This document shows, one piece after another, positions 12,104-22,018 of a DNA stretch of 64,000 nucleotides. Origin of the DNA: Epithemia pelagica (taxonomy: Eukaryota > Bacillariophyta > Bacillariophyceae > Surirellales > Surirellaceae); NCBI GenBank assembly GCA_946965045.2, contig OX337231.1:2294001-2358000 (forward strand), given 5' to 3'. The stretch's first letter is position 1, and every line of letters starts with the position of its first letter. Under the pieces are notes generated by a model. It saw nothing but the letters and a program-made list of their open reading frames with translations. It searched no databases and was not told the origin of the DNA. A program made the position numbers and the translations under genes.

Positions 12104-15100
12104 TTAAGTGAAAGAAGTCGAGCCTTCGTCCCGGAATGATTCGGATAACGAAAACGAACTGTCTGTGATGGACGACCGGGATATGGTTCCAAGACGTTTG
12201 TGCTCAATGTCGTTCGAGTTTGAAGAAATCAGTGGATTGGGATTGTTAGTCGGAGATGTGGACATTTTTGTCGGAGCAGTATTTTGTGAAATTCGTGGAG
12301 CATCATTTCTCATCTGTACAGGTGAAACAGATGCATCGTTTTGTGTCAGCAATGACGGAACTTCATCCTTGGGAGTTTGGTCGGAAGCCGCGTTTGTGCC
12401 ATGACTAGGTTTTGGGGTTTGGGATTCACCATCTCTGCAAGATAAGTTTTCTTCGTTTGCATGCTCTCTCTTTATGGCGTCCGCTTCCCAAAGCCCGTCG
12501 CTTGGTGGAGCTACATCATCCGTAGTTCCATCCGGTGTGTCCTCCTCTTCAATCACCGTCATTGGTTCCAGACGGTGGTCTGTCTGATCCTCTGAAATAT
12601 CCGTTGGCGAAGGAGGAGGCGTGGTGGTTCCGGCTTCGGCTTCTCCACTGTTTTTACTACCACTTTGCGTCCGGGCCACTTGATCGGCAAACATCTTCAT
12701 GTCACCACCCACACCGGAAATTCTAGTCTTGCCCAAATCAGTGAGCGAAAAACGACGAAAGGAATTGGATCGGTGGACGGAATCATTTGCGGAGGAAAGG
12801 GAATCCTGACGGAGTTCTCGAGATCGTACTTCACTGGTTAAGCGTTGTTCGGCACGTCGTTGTTGCACCAAAATGGGAACAAAAATAAGCAACAACATGG
12901 ACATGCAAACGGCAAATGTCAAACCGGCTGTAATGAAATATCGTGCCGATGGATTGTCCTTGTCAATGAGAAACAAGACGGGTATGCCGATAAGAAAGAG
13001 CTGGACCCAACTGAACAGGGCCACGCCCAGGTTTCGGCTTTCGCTAAATTCATCGCTGACATCTCGGGCACGGTAGGCTTGATAGCACACAACCAAAAAG
13101 GCGGACAAGTTTACGATGCCCACGACGCAAATCATGGCGACGGAAACGGGACCGTCGGCTGCACGGCAAGCTCCATAACTTTGATTGACTTGTCCTTCAA
13201 TTTCGTTGCGTTCCCATTGTAAGGGATCCACCAGGGTCCACGTCACCAGAGCCCAAAAATTGATGATAAACAAAATGGCAAAGGGTGCAATCACATCCTT
13301 TTCCTTGACTCGTATTCTGCGAAGCTGTGAGTTTTGAAAGAGTTTGTTGATTCTCCACAATTTGGAAAAGAGGGCCGACATGGCAATGGTAAAGCCCATA
13401 CTGACGAGCCACGGTACGGCCATGCAAGCCTTGCCGGCTGCGTCGGGCGAGACGATCTCATCGTCAAAACCCATTGGAATCAAGGCCATACCCATGACCA
13501 AGACACCCACGGCAATCATGGCCAAAAAGAGAGGTTGCAAGGTTCGAACAATTCGTGTGTTACGATGCTGGATAACCCAAACCAACAAAAAGAGGGCCGT
13601 GGCAATCACAATGCCCGAGGCTACCCATCCCACAACACGGACTGGTCCCAATTGATTCAAATCTTGATCGGGAATAATCCGGGCAATCAAATCAAAGGTA
13701 GAATCGGGACGGGTGCATCCCGGATATTGATCTTCATTGATAATTCCAAAAATGGCGGCCCCCGTGGCTGTTCCGGGTTCCAAGGCATCGATTTCCACGG
13801 TGACCATTAAGGTAACTTGCTCTCCTGCCACGAGATTTTCAAACAAGAGTTTCTTTTTGTTGGTGCCGTCGTCCTCATCGGACGCTTCGGACGATGGGTC
13901 TTGGCCTTGACGAGGGAGTGCTTGAACCTGAATCCAAAAGGGCAAGGATCGAACCACAAAGGTCACATTGTAGGGCAACGTATTGACAAAGGATATGCTC
14001 ATGTTCAACGACGACGAAGACGTCAATGACAGTGGCGATTGACCCAGTTCTCCTTCAAATTCCAACACATCCTTGAGAAAGACGACTCCCGGAGTTTCCG
14101 GACACGACCAACAGGTAAATTCTTGGGCATTCCAAAACTCGTTCCCCGCACAGGAATCGGCCGTTTGCACGAGATTCAACACTTGCCGGGCCGGGCTGGT
14201 GGTATCATTGACCATGCGTCCTTCCACGGTAGGAATATAGGTGGTATTGGAATACAGGGTTTTCAAATACTCGGCCACGATTTCTTGTTGAATGATTGAG
14301 CCATCCAGCTGTCCCGCTTGTTCGCCCGGAAAGACCAAACGACTATTCAAATAGGGGACAAAGTCATCAAATCCAGTACACACAAAACTGTCTGTGGCAA
14401 ACTTGTACAATTGCAAACGTTCCACGGGCACATAGTCGTTTCGAGTATCATCCCAAATATCCAACGCAAACAATCGAGATCCGGTCAGTTGGGTGTTGTA
14501 CGTTAATCGCAATCCAGACACTTGCAACAAATAGCCACCGAGATTGGTATTGTGTCCTTCAAAGGTCGCTTGTGACAGAGAATAATTGAAGAGTTGAAAG
14601 AGCGACACCCCACTCATGACACCCTTACACACATTGTTGGCAAAGGGCAACAAATCCCACAAATTGGAAATGTGAACGGGTCCTTCGGGCCATCCATCGC
14701 CACGAAAACCACCACTCGTGGCAAAGGCCAGTTCCGCCCCCGTATACCATCGGAGGGCATCGACAAAGAGAGATCCGGATTCACATTGTCCACCCTTGCA
14801 GCGTCGATAATTGCCTTCTCGTTGGAGAGGCATGGCGATACTGTGGGGTGCCACAACGGGGTCATTGTCCCGTGCTTCCGCGGCCAATTCGGCCAAGGCC
14901 ACCAGTGTGGCATTATATTGATCGTCTCGCACTTGGGGAGGAATTTCCGGCAAGGAAAAGTTCAAATCGTGAACCTTGACTTGAACGTCTTGAATCGAAG
15001 TGGAACTCAATGTCAAGACATGATGTTGATAGCGTTCATCGCGCAATCCAATACTGACCAACCACGTGGACGGTCCCACTTTGCGTGGTTCATTCAAGGG

Positions 15101-15928
15101 TGGTGCGTTTTCAAACACATCCAAAATCAAGGCCGGAGGATGGGCATGCTGCAAGACGGCTTGAATCAATTGTTCCAATTTCTCCTTGACATCGGCAAAA
15201 ATAAGAATGGGAATCCAACAAAAGGGATCGTCGTCGATTGTCGGAGGGTTGTTGTCTGTAGTACTAGTAGGGGGTTTCGGAAATCGACTCGTGTATTCGC
15301 CATAACAACCGGCTTGTTGGTTGATGCGAGCGATATAATCCAGTCCCCCCAACACGGTATCCAGTTGCGGTGTATTCATGGGTTCATTGGAATTGACAAT
15401 CGACATGCACGCCAATCGTGTTTCGGCATGTTGCAACAGGGCTGTATGATAGGAATGCCAGGAATTGCCCAAGGGGACTTGGACATTGGACAATAAGAGA
15501 GGCAAATCCTGCGATTGCAAATCGGAAATATCGCGTTGCGAGACATTGGAATCCACCTTGTTTTGTTGCAAAATGGAGGGTGCCGTCAAAAAGGCGGACG
15601 CATTGCACCAATATTCATAAATCAATCGATTGACACTCCAACCCAGGGGACTCATTTGAACAAAGGGACTTTCGCGATCCAAAAAGGGCAAAAACAATCG
15701 TGGTTCCGTGCCACTGTACGCTCGCGTCAAGGCGGCCGCCGCGGCGACACCTCCAAAACAAGTGGGGTCGTCGGGACCGGTGCATTGCGTCAAGGAACCA
15801 CTCAACAACGGAGCTGGACTCGCAACCAAATGAACGCGTTGCTCGACTGACGACAGGACACAATCCGTGGCCCCCAGGAGGAGAAAGAATCCAAATGAAA
15901 ACCAATGAAAGGAGCGCGAGCTTCTCAT
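12104..15928 (-). CDS. Class C GPCR with degenerate 5'-nucleotidase ectodomain
   Basis: A 1274-aa intronless gene. A signal peptide (1-25) leads into an ectodomain whose N-terminal part keeps the 5'-nucleotidase landmark CTGPDDPTCFGG (49-60). The metal-binding motifs expected there (D.H near the start, then GD and GNHE) are absent. The 5'-nucleotidase C-terminal domain is well preserved at about 380-560: LFVDALRWYTGAELAFATSG, then GPVHISNLWDLLPFANN. A Cys-rich linker (592-609) and a beta-type stretch follow. Seven helices span about 765-1025 and look like the GABA-B type: CMAVPWLVSMGF at 835, KLWRI in loop 2, WTLVDP, and Cys921 as the likely disulfide partner of Cys835. The tail of about 250 residues is Ser/Thr-rich. 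It probably senses a small extracellular ligand, perhaps a nucleotide or nucleoside, at the plasma membrane. Ligand and signalling are inference. Confidence 0.85.
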   Translation of the reverse strand: MRSSRSFHWFSFGFFLLLGATDCVLSSVEQRVHLVASPAPLLSGSLTQCTGPDDPTCFGGVAAAAALTRAYSGTEPRLFLPFLDRESPFVQMSPLGWSVNRLIYEYWCNASAFLTAPSILQQNKVDSNVSQRDISDLQSQDLPLLLSNVQVPLGNSWHSYHTALLQHAETRLACMSIVNSNEPMNTPQLDTVLGGLDYIARINQQAGCYGEYTSRFPKPPTSTTDNNPPTIDDDPFCWIPILIFADVKEKLEQLIQAVLQHAHPPALILDVFENAPPLNEPRKVGPSTWLVSIGLRDERYQHHVLTLSSTSIQDVQVKVHDLNFSLPEIPPQVRDDQYNATLVALAELAAEARDNDPVVAPHSIAMPLQREGNYRRCKGGQCESGSLFVDALRWYTGAELAFATSGGFRGDGWPEGPVHISNLWDLLPFANNVCKGVMSGVSLFQLFNYSLSQATFEGHNTNLGGYLLQVSGLRLTYNTQLTGSRLFALDIWDDTRNDYVPVERLQLYKFATDSFVCTGFDDFVPYLNSRLVFPGEQAGQLDGSIIQQEIVAEYLKTLYSNTTYIPTVEGRMVNDTTSPARQVLNLVQTADSCAGNEFWNAQEFTCWSCPETPGVVFLKDVLEFEGELGQSPLSLTSSSSLNMSISFVNTLPYNVTFVVRSLPFWIQVQALPRQGQDPSSEASDEDDGTNKKKLLFENLVAGEQVTLMVTVEIDALEPGTATGAAIFGIINEDQYPGCTRPDSTFDLIARIIPDQDLNQLGPVRVVGWVASGIVIATALFLLVWVIQHRNTRIVRTLQPLFLAMIAVGVLVMGMALIPMGFDDEIVSPDAAGKACMAVPWLVSMGFTIAMSALFSKLWRINKLFQNSQLRRIRVKEKDVIAPFAILFIINFWALVTWTLVDPLQWERNEIEGQVNQSYGACRAADGPVSVAMICVVGIVNLSAFLVVCYQAYRARDVSDEFSESRNLGVALFSWVQLFLIGIPVLFLIDKDNPSARYFITAGLTFAVCMSMLLLIFVPILVQQRRAEQRLTSEVRSRELRQDSLSSANDSVHRSNSFRRFSLTDLGKTRISGVGGDMKMFADQVARTQSGSKNSGEAEAGTTTPPPSPTDISEDQTDHRLEPMTVIEEEDTPDGTTDDVAPPSDGLWEADAIKREHANEENLSCRDGESQTPKPSHGTNAASDQTPKDEVPSLLTQNDASVSPVQMRNDAPRISQNTAPTKMSTSPTNNPNPLISSNSNDIEHKRLGTISRSSITDSSFSLSESFRDEGSTSFT

Positions 15929-16664
15929 CTTGTTTGTTTGTTTATTTCAATAGGAGAATCTTCTTGATGTTTTGTTGATTCGAGTTGGACTGGCAGATTT
16001 CAATGATAATATAACAACAACACAAGAAGAAGAAGACGAGACAGAATCGGATCGAGTCCGTGCTTCTGTTGTTCCTCTTTCGTCTATTTGTTTCCTTGCT
16101 TGGATCAGAATGGAGCGAGAGACCCCGAATGAGAATTTTCCACTTTGCTTGTACTGGAGGGAAAGATTCCAATGATGGCGGTCGTGACGATGAGAACAAC
16201 TCCAACAAAAGACAGCGAATGGAGAGGAGATGCAGTCGACGTGAGAGATTTTGCACAAAGATTCGATTCACTCTCTAATACATCATCCGCCCTTGTCCCT
16301 TGTGTCTTCGCGTTTGTTTGGCGTGTATGTGTTTGTTCGCCTTGATGCGTCGGCCAATTTTTATTACAGGGTTGGAAGCAAGCTACGATTACATAACAAG
16401 GTGGAGTGAATGAGAAAATCAGGGAATAAAAACAAATTGGGAATAGATTGATGACTGCACGACGATAGTCCTGAGATTTGCGGTGGTGTGGCCAACATGC
16501 AATACATTGTACTCGTAGAGAGATGATGCGCCGATCTTTTCGATCTTTTTGTCCCTTCTGAACGCGAATCTCCCTCCAACTGGGAACCAACTTGACTGAG
16601 ATATGCATACACGAATCTACGATGAGAACAATACCTCCGGGTCATGAGAATGAGAAAGCGGCGC
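15929..16664. other. Intergenic region upstream of the receptor gene
   Basis: Only short frames occur between the receptor start and the left edge of element A. A GAAGAAGAAGA-type purine run lies near 16025. This is the likely promoter and 5' UTR of the minus-strand receptor gene. Confidence 0.4.
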
Positions 16665-16668
16665 AGAT

Positions 16669-16827
16669 TGTCGTGTTCCAGTCGATACCTTATTCAACGT
16701 GCAAATTAAAGATATTATATAAGGCTAAACCGCTAATGTAAGGATCCCCAAAATAGTAACCATGTAAACAGTAAAACCCTCAAAGATTTCCCATATCCGG
16801 GTTTGTTCCCACGACCCGAATAAGACA
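16669..16827 (-). repeat. 3' LTR of element A
   Basis: 159 bp, TGTC...GACA. It pairs with 32833-32989. Just inside on the element side is a G-rich stretch (GCGGGGA on the minus strand) that fits a polypurine tract for plus-strand priming. Confidence 0.88.
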
Positions 16828-16858
16828 GTCCCCGCAAAGTGTAGCTCACCCCGTGGAT

Positions 16859-18490
16859 TCACTTTGTTGCCCCCCGCGATTGTGAGGGAGCACCCCGGTC
16901 CCCAAATGCCGATGAATATGTGAACTGTGAGATCAAGTTATTTCTTCGACTCTGGGGAAGCATCTTGGTAAACAAGTCAGCAATGTTGGTCTCCGTGTCT
17001 TCCTTGCCGACTCTGACGATTCCTGCGGCTGCCGCTTCGCGGACCGAATGATAGTTGATGGCGTTGTGTCGCTTGCTCAGGATGGATGAAGGTATGCTGG
17101 TATTCTTGACAACGCCTCGATTGTCACAGAGAATATTGGCCGGACCGACAACCGGAACACCGAACATTCGCAACTTATACCGCATTCCAACAATCAACTC
17201 TTTGGCGATTCTCATCGCCACGAATTCGCTCCCGAAACTGGATGTTTCCACGGTATTTTGGCGTTTCGAGAACCAAAGGATCGGAGCGTTCTGCAAGAAC
17301 ACCAATATGCCTGTGTGGGATTGACGCGTGACGACATTCCCAGCATGATCTGCGTCCACGAAGCACGTGATTTCCACCGGATTCCCAAGTGGTGTTGGCA
17401 TGTCTGCTGGTACTTCTTCCGCTACGTCCCCGTAAAACTCTTTCCACTCTTCGATTGGTGTCTGCGCGAAACAACTCTTGTCTAGCTTCACTGAGACAGG
17501 GTCGAATACCATCTTGAGCTTCGGGTGAGATTTGAGGAATGAAAACACGCAATACACAGCTTCAAGATGTCCCTTCCGCGGATTTGCTAGGTACTGTGAC
17601 ATGATCGAAACTTCCAAATAGATATCCACGCGGCCAATCTCGACCGCCCATCTCAGCACACCAATCAGCTGTTGGTACCGAGCTCTCATCTTATCATCAA
17701 GCTCCTCAGAAGTATCAAGCTCGGGCTTGTACGAAGTTTCGATTGGTACCCGCGCCGTTGTTTTGAGATGTTTTCCGTCCCCGTCTTCCAGCAACAATTG
17801 CTCCACCACTTTGATCGCGTTATTTACGTACTTCTCGCTGGACATACCCCATGCCATTCCCCCTGTGGGCAGGTTATGTTGGTACACCTGCGCCCCCAGG
17901 TACGTGGTCGGTGGTCCGATACTCCCTTTCTTTATCTTGTAATGGCAGTCTATCTCCTCAAACACTGGTTCAGGCTTGTGGCTGACAAGCAAGATGTCAT
18001 CAACGTAAACTAAAATCAGCTCATAGTACGGTTCCCCATTGTCACGCTTTCGTTCCCGTCGTAGGACACATGGATCCGCCTTGGTATCAACATATCCCAT
18101 GTCATAGAGAGTGCCCACCAGCGTCGCTCGCCAACTGGCTCCCGAGGATTTTAGCCCGTAAAGCGCTCTTGTCATCACGCACACCTTCCCTTGAAACTCT
18201 GAACCCACTTCCGCTCCACCTAGGAACCAAATCTTCTCGCGACATGGCGCATTAAGGTAGGCATTTCCAATGTCACAAGCCAGTACGTCTAGGTCATTCA
18301 AGGCTGCGATTAGAAACGCTATCCGAATTGAATCGCGACTCACAACGCTCGAATAAGTAAGACTTGACGGGGCATCTGTCATGTGCCCACCAGCCACCAG
18401 TCTGGCTTTTCTCCTCAGGTCCATCTTCACATCGAAAACCATGTGGCACTTGATTTCCGTATACCCTATTAGCTGTCGCCCTGCTCGCAC
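16859..18490 (-). pseudogene. Element A reverse transcriptase and RNase H
   Basis: This is the C-terminal half of the A polyprotein, about 540 codons up to the B insertion. Copia RT landmarks follow in order: the KCHMVFDVKMD and RKARLVAGGH entry motif, the DIGNAYLNAP motif, ALYGLKSSGASW, and the active-site YVDD in ILVYVDDILLV. RNase H shows the acidic residues in CFVDADHAGN, SFGSEFVA and LCDNRGVVK, and ends with ADLFTKMLP. The frame joins exactly to the 28508-29871 segment when B is removed together with one CGCAC target copy. This domain pair itself looks intact, but upstream frames are broken, so the whole gene is dead. Confidence 0.85.
18486..18490. other. Left target-site duplication of B (CGCAC)
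   Basis: CGCAC directly precedes the left LTR of B and is repeated at 28508-28512 directly after the right LTR. The 5-bp size is usual for copia elements. Confidence 0.88.
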
Positions 18491-18869
18491 AGTCAAAGTA
18501 CACAGGGTACTCTGTAGTAGCTAGGGGCAGTACCTATATTGGCGTGGAGGTGATCAAGTCTCCACGACAATACACTAGAGAAGTTGTTTCACAACTTTCT
18601 GTTTGTTGATACTATAAGCTCTAGGTTTAGGAACTACATTCGATTCCTCATTTGATTCCTCATGAGGAATCAATTCCTCGTTTACTCATGGAGGTTAGCT
18701 TGGAACCATTGATGCCAATGGCTAGAGCTTGGTTACTATGCGACGGGCAATGCCTTCTCTAGTAGTAAGGCATTGCTCTTGGATACATAGTGGGGACACG
18801 ATTCTATGTCTCACAGATTCGAATCGTGACTGCCATATCGCCTGTCCGTCACACTGATTAACCGCGACT
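18491..18869 (-). repeat. 3' LTR of element B
   Basis: 379 bp, AGTC...GACT, identical by eye to 28129-28507. It contains a cluster of ATTCCTC motifs and a 22-bp perfect palindrome at 18652-18673. Confidence 0.92.
18652..18673. promoter_or_regulatory. 22-bp perfect palindrome in B LTR
   Basis: The centre is GATTCCTCATGAGGAATC, and the match extends two bases on each side. Additional ATTCCTC copies flank it at 18642 and 18674. It is repeated in the other LTR at 28290-28311. It could bind a dimeric regulator or form a cruciform; this is inference from symmetry only. Confidence 0.6.
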
Positions 18870-18878
18870 CTCCCTCTT
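18870..18878 (-). other. Polypurine tract of element B
   Basis: AAGAGGGAG on the minus strand lies directly against the AGTC start of the 3' LTR, the position where plus-strand DNA synthesis is primed. Confidence 0.7.
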
Positions 18879-18910
18879 GACAAGGGCGATATCTTTTCAA
18901 ACACAGTCAG

Positions 18911-21067
18911 TCACCAACCTTGATTCAGTTTCCGAATCCTCTCAAAAACATCACGGCAGAGTCCTTTGGTAAGATAGTCCGCTCGTTGCATCATTGTTTT
19001 GATCTTGGAGATTCTAACTGTTGCATTCGTCCCTTTCACAGCTTCCCAGAACCAGTGGTATTTGTTGTTGAGGGACCTGGAACGGGACGAGAGGCGCTGG
19101 TTGTTGGCAAGAAGATACGCGCTGTTGTTGTCCTCATGGACTTCAGCAAAGATGGTTGGGGAGTCGGTGCCGAGGTCAAGGTGGTGGTTGATCTCGAACA
19201 AGATGTCTTGGAGCCACACAACAACACGCATGCTTTGCGAAAGCGCGACGTATTCGGCGTGGAAGGTGCTGGTGGCGATCTCACTTTGGAGCTGAGATTT
19301 CCAGACCAAGGGACAGCCGCCAAAATGGATGATGTATCCAGTGCGTGATTTGGCACTGATCGGTTCGTCCTCGGATTCACGGCCATAGAGGCCCATGAAA
19401 TCCGCATCCACATAGCAATCAACCTTGAAGGCGGTTGTTGGCCGAAAAATTGTTCCGCAATCTACAGTTCTCCAGAGGTATCTGACAATCATTTTGATGG
19501 CTTGGGCATGGGATTGTTTCGGGTTGGTTGAAAAGCGAGCGACTTGGGAGACGGCAAAACTGATATCTGGCCGTGTGTTGGTGGAAAGGTAAAGGAGCAT
19601 GCCAACGATGGAACGGTAGTTCCATTTTTCTTTCATCGGTGGTCCATCAGGGTCACTGCCAAGGCACACTTGGGAGGCTGGCACAAAGTTGCCATTGCAA
19701 TTTGTCATGCCTGTGGCCTCAACGATCTTCTTAATGAGCCCTGGTTGGGTCATTGTAATTGTTCCATCTTTCCGAGTGAAGTGGATGCCCAAGTACTCAG
19801 CAAAATCGCTGTCCACGGAGAGCTCGAATCCTCGAGCCTTGAGTCGTTTCACAAATTCGTTGATTGCGTCCATCGTCGGAGCGATAATACCACAATCATC
19901 CACCCAGAGAAACACCATCATGTTTTCTTTGAGGAAGACACATTCGTCGAACTTGCTCTGGGTGAAGCCATCGTTGAGCAAGGCTTGTCGGAGACGTTGG
20001 TACCATAACCGAGGTGCAACTGAGAGTCCATAAAGGCTCTTGTGGAGTCGGAGACAGGTTTTGGTGGTCTTGGTGGAGGAGAAACCGCGCGGGATATGGA
20101 TCCAGACAGGATCTTTCAACTCGGCCTGAACGAAGGCATTGTTGAAATCGATGCAAACCATTGCCCAATTGCGAGCCAGGGCAAGTACCAAAGCGATACG
20201 AATCGAGGCCCAGTTGACGACGGGTGAGTAGGTGTCGAAATCACCTTCTTGAAGATCGCCGCGGACACAATATCTGGCCTTGTATTTCTTGATGGTTCCG
20301 TCTGGGTGGCGCTTGCGCTTGAAGACCCAGGTACCAGGGATGATTCTTGATGTTGCTTCTTCCTCTGGAACCTCAGTCCATGTACCCTTGTTAGTTAGTT
20401 CTTCAATTTCTACTCTAGCCGCTTCTCTCCAATGGTCGATATCCTTGTCTTGTCTTGCTTGTTCGTAGGACAGAGTGTCTGGATCTGAAATGGCAACCTT
20501 GAATCCACTGATGTCATCAAATTCGGCTTGATTGGCGACATAGGATTGTTGGGCGGCGTCCATATTCTCGATGAGACGACTTGGTGAACGACGGACACGG
20601 TTGGATCGTCGAGCAGATGGTGCGTCGGAAGGAGGATCGCTTGGTAGCTCCCTCTGAGAAGGCGGCTCCCTCTGAGAGGAGGGCTGTCTTGAGGAGAGAG
20701 ACTCCCTCTGATGAGAAGAGGGATTGGAGGCTGGTGCCATGCGGAGAGGCGACAGTGGTGCTGGATTCTCCCTCTGTTCCGAGTGCACGGGGACAGGAGA
20801 CGACGGGGAAGGCAAAACGAGCGGTTCCGAGAAGGAAACAGCAGGTTGTGGCCTTGAAGGTGTCGCCGCGCGCGGAGGGACATCGCGCACTGGCGTGTTG
20901 GGAGGTGGCACGGGAGGCGGAGAAGGGAGTGGGTCACTAACCGACGGGGCAAGGCGAGACGAATCAATCGTGGAGGGCTGGGTGGTGGGGGTGGCTGGGG
21001 GAGTTCTGGGGACAGGGACGGCTGGCGTGTCAACAGAAAGAGGTACAGACGGAACAGTTTGTTCCAT
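18911..21067 (-). CDS. Element B reverse transcriptase and RNase H
   Basis: 718 codons from the ATG at 21067. A Pro/Ser-rich linker (first about 170 residues) carries repeated QREP/QRES motifs. RT follows: SYEQARQDKDIDHWREAARV, KARYCVRGDLQEGDFDTYSP, CIDFNNAFVQAEL and SLYGLSVAPRLWYQRL. The active site reads FLWVDD, with Trp in place of the Tyr of YVDD. RNase H has CYVDADFMG, TSTFHAEYVAL and HEDNNSAYLL, and ends ADYLTKGLC. The frame is intact in this part. It rejoins the integrase frame when element C and one target copy are removed, so the ATG at 21067 is probably an internal Met of a single gag-pol polyprotein and not a native start. Confidence 0.88.
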   Translation of the reverse strand: MEQTVPSVPLSVDTPAVPVPRTPPATPTTQPSTIDSSRLAPSVSDPLPSPPPVPPPNTPVRDVPPRAATPSRPQPAVSFSEPLVLPSPSSPVPVHSEQRENPAPLSPLRMAPASNPSSHQRESLSSRQPSSQREPPSQRELPSDPPSDAPSARRSNRVRRSPSRLIENMDAAQQSYVANQAEFDDISGFKVAISDPDTLSYEQARQDKDIDHWREAARVEIEELTNKGTWTEVPEEEATSRIIPGTWVFKRKRHPDGTIKKYKARYCVRGDLQEGDFDTYSPVVNWASIRIALVLALARNWAMVCIDFNNAFVQAELKDPVWIHIPRGFSSTKTTKTCLRLHKSLYGLSVAPRLWYQRLRQALLNDGFTQSKFDECVFLKENMMVFLWVDDCGIIAPTMDAINEFVKRLKARGFELSVDSDFAEYLGIHFTRKDGTITMTQPGLIKKIVEATGMTNCNGNFVPASQVCLGSDPDGPPMKEKWNYRSIVGMLLYLSTNTRPDISFAVSQVARFSTNPKQSHAQAIKMIVRYLWRTVDCGTIFRPTTAFKVDCYVDADFMGLYGRESEDEPISAKSRTGYIIHFGGCPLVWKSQLQSEIATSTFHAEYVALSQSMRVVVWLQDILFEINHHLDLGTDSPTIFAEVHEDNNSAYLLANNQRLSSRSRSLNNKYHWFWEAVKGTNATVRISKIKTMMQRADYLTKGLCRDVFERIRKLNQGW

Positions 21068-21075
21068 AGACGTAA

Positions 21076-21080
21076 AGGGT
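21076..21080. other. Left target-site duplication of C (AGGGT)
   Basis: AGGGT here and AGGGA at 22019-22023 flank element C. Four of five bases match. Confidence 0.65.
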
Positions 21081-22018
21081 GCGATTGGGGGGGTACCTTT
21101 GTTCGTCCGTCATCCGAATGGAAAAAAATTGTCTCGTATTTTTTCCCAAAGCGCCTGCCGGGTGATATCGCCAGCCTCCCTTCGATCGCTCGAAATCGAC
21201 GCGCCGGTCACGCCTTGTATTGCTGGCACATGGGCCAAGAATCGTCTCACTTTTCGAGCAACACCACAAAAGACGACCATGAGCAGTGAGCACACCAAAA
21301 ACCAAAAGAAAACCACCCAGCCGGACGAACGACCAAAGTGACAACTTTATGGTCAAAACCATCCACCTAGATCACAAGTGAAGGTGGAATGCATCAAAGG
21401 AAGGATGACAACATGAAACATGACAATCCACCAGTGCAATGAACAATCAACCAGTGCACTGGTTGACAGCGTCATCGTGGGGTATGTAAGCCCAGGAAGC
21501 AGGAAGCCTAAACTAGTAGTGGACTATGCTTTTATCTTTCCCATAGACAAAGTGCCAGGAGCTTGTTTTGATACTCCTCTAGAGGTGCATTGCACCATGT
21601 GTGTATATTTCATGGTTTGGTGTGTGTGTGTGTGATGATTCCGTGAAGCTAGATCCACTACTGCGTAAAGAGTACTCGCTTCTGAAACAATAGACTATTG
21701 AGCATAAAATGGGCTTGTAGATTTCTTTGTCCATGTCTCGTCAAGTCTCACGGCTCACAATCATGCATGAGCGCAAGCGGCTACGGGGTCCGGGGGACGA
21801 AAAATTCCACCACGATAGATAATACTACGCTGTCACGGTGGAATTTTTCGTCCCCCGGAGCCCATACACAATAGGGCGAAGCCAGTTATTACAGTTGGCT
21901 TGGACGTTATAATAATGTGCTAAATCGAAAGAAATTTGACAGAAATAATTTTAACATTTTTTAGGAAAATTTGAGAATAACCGTATGGACAGCAGACGGG
22001 AGGTACCCCCGCAATCGG
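21081..22018. mobile_element. Element C: 938-bp TIR transposon inside B
   Basis: The ends are inverted copies of an 18-bp sequence, (G/C)CGATTG(G/C)GGGGGTACCT, matching at 16 of 18 positions. A 5-bp near-perfect target duplication flanks them. Removing C with one target copy joins the integrase frame (ending SEDP) to the RT frame (FTSMEQ) with no shift, which strongly supports the boundaries. No transposase is encoded; the longest interior frame is about 110 codons with no family resemblance. It is therefore a non-autonomous DNA element. The superfamily is unclear, since a 5-bp duplication does not fit most common ones. It contains a 23-bp-armed hairpin. Confidence 0.8.
21789..21859. repeat. 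Hairpin with 23-bp perfect arms in element C
   Basis: Arms at 21789-21811 and 21837-21859 are exact reverse complements, with cores GGGGGACGAAAAATTCC and its complement. A 25-bp loop separates them. It could be a foldback insertion inside C or a structural part of C. Confidence 0.85.

Noticed and set aside
14594-15496. 300-codon plus-strand frame antisense to the receptor gene
   Set aside because: It mirrors the coding strand of a well-supported protein; composition is that of reverse-complement codons and no domain is visible.
16664-16668. 5-bp target duplication for element A
   Set aside because: Only four bases (AGAT) match on both sides; a fifth base does not, so I report 4 bp.
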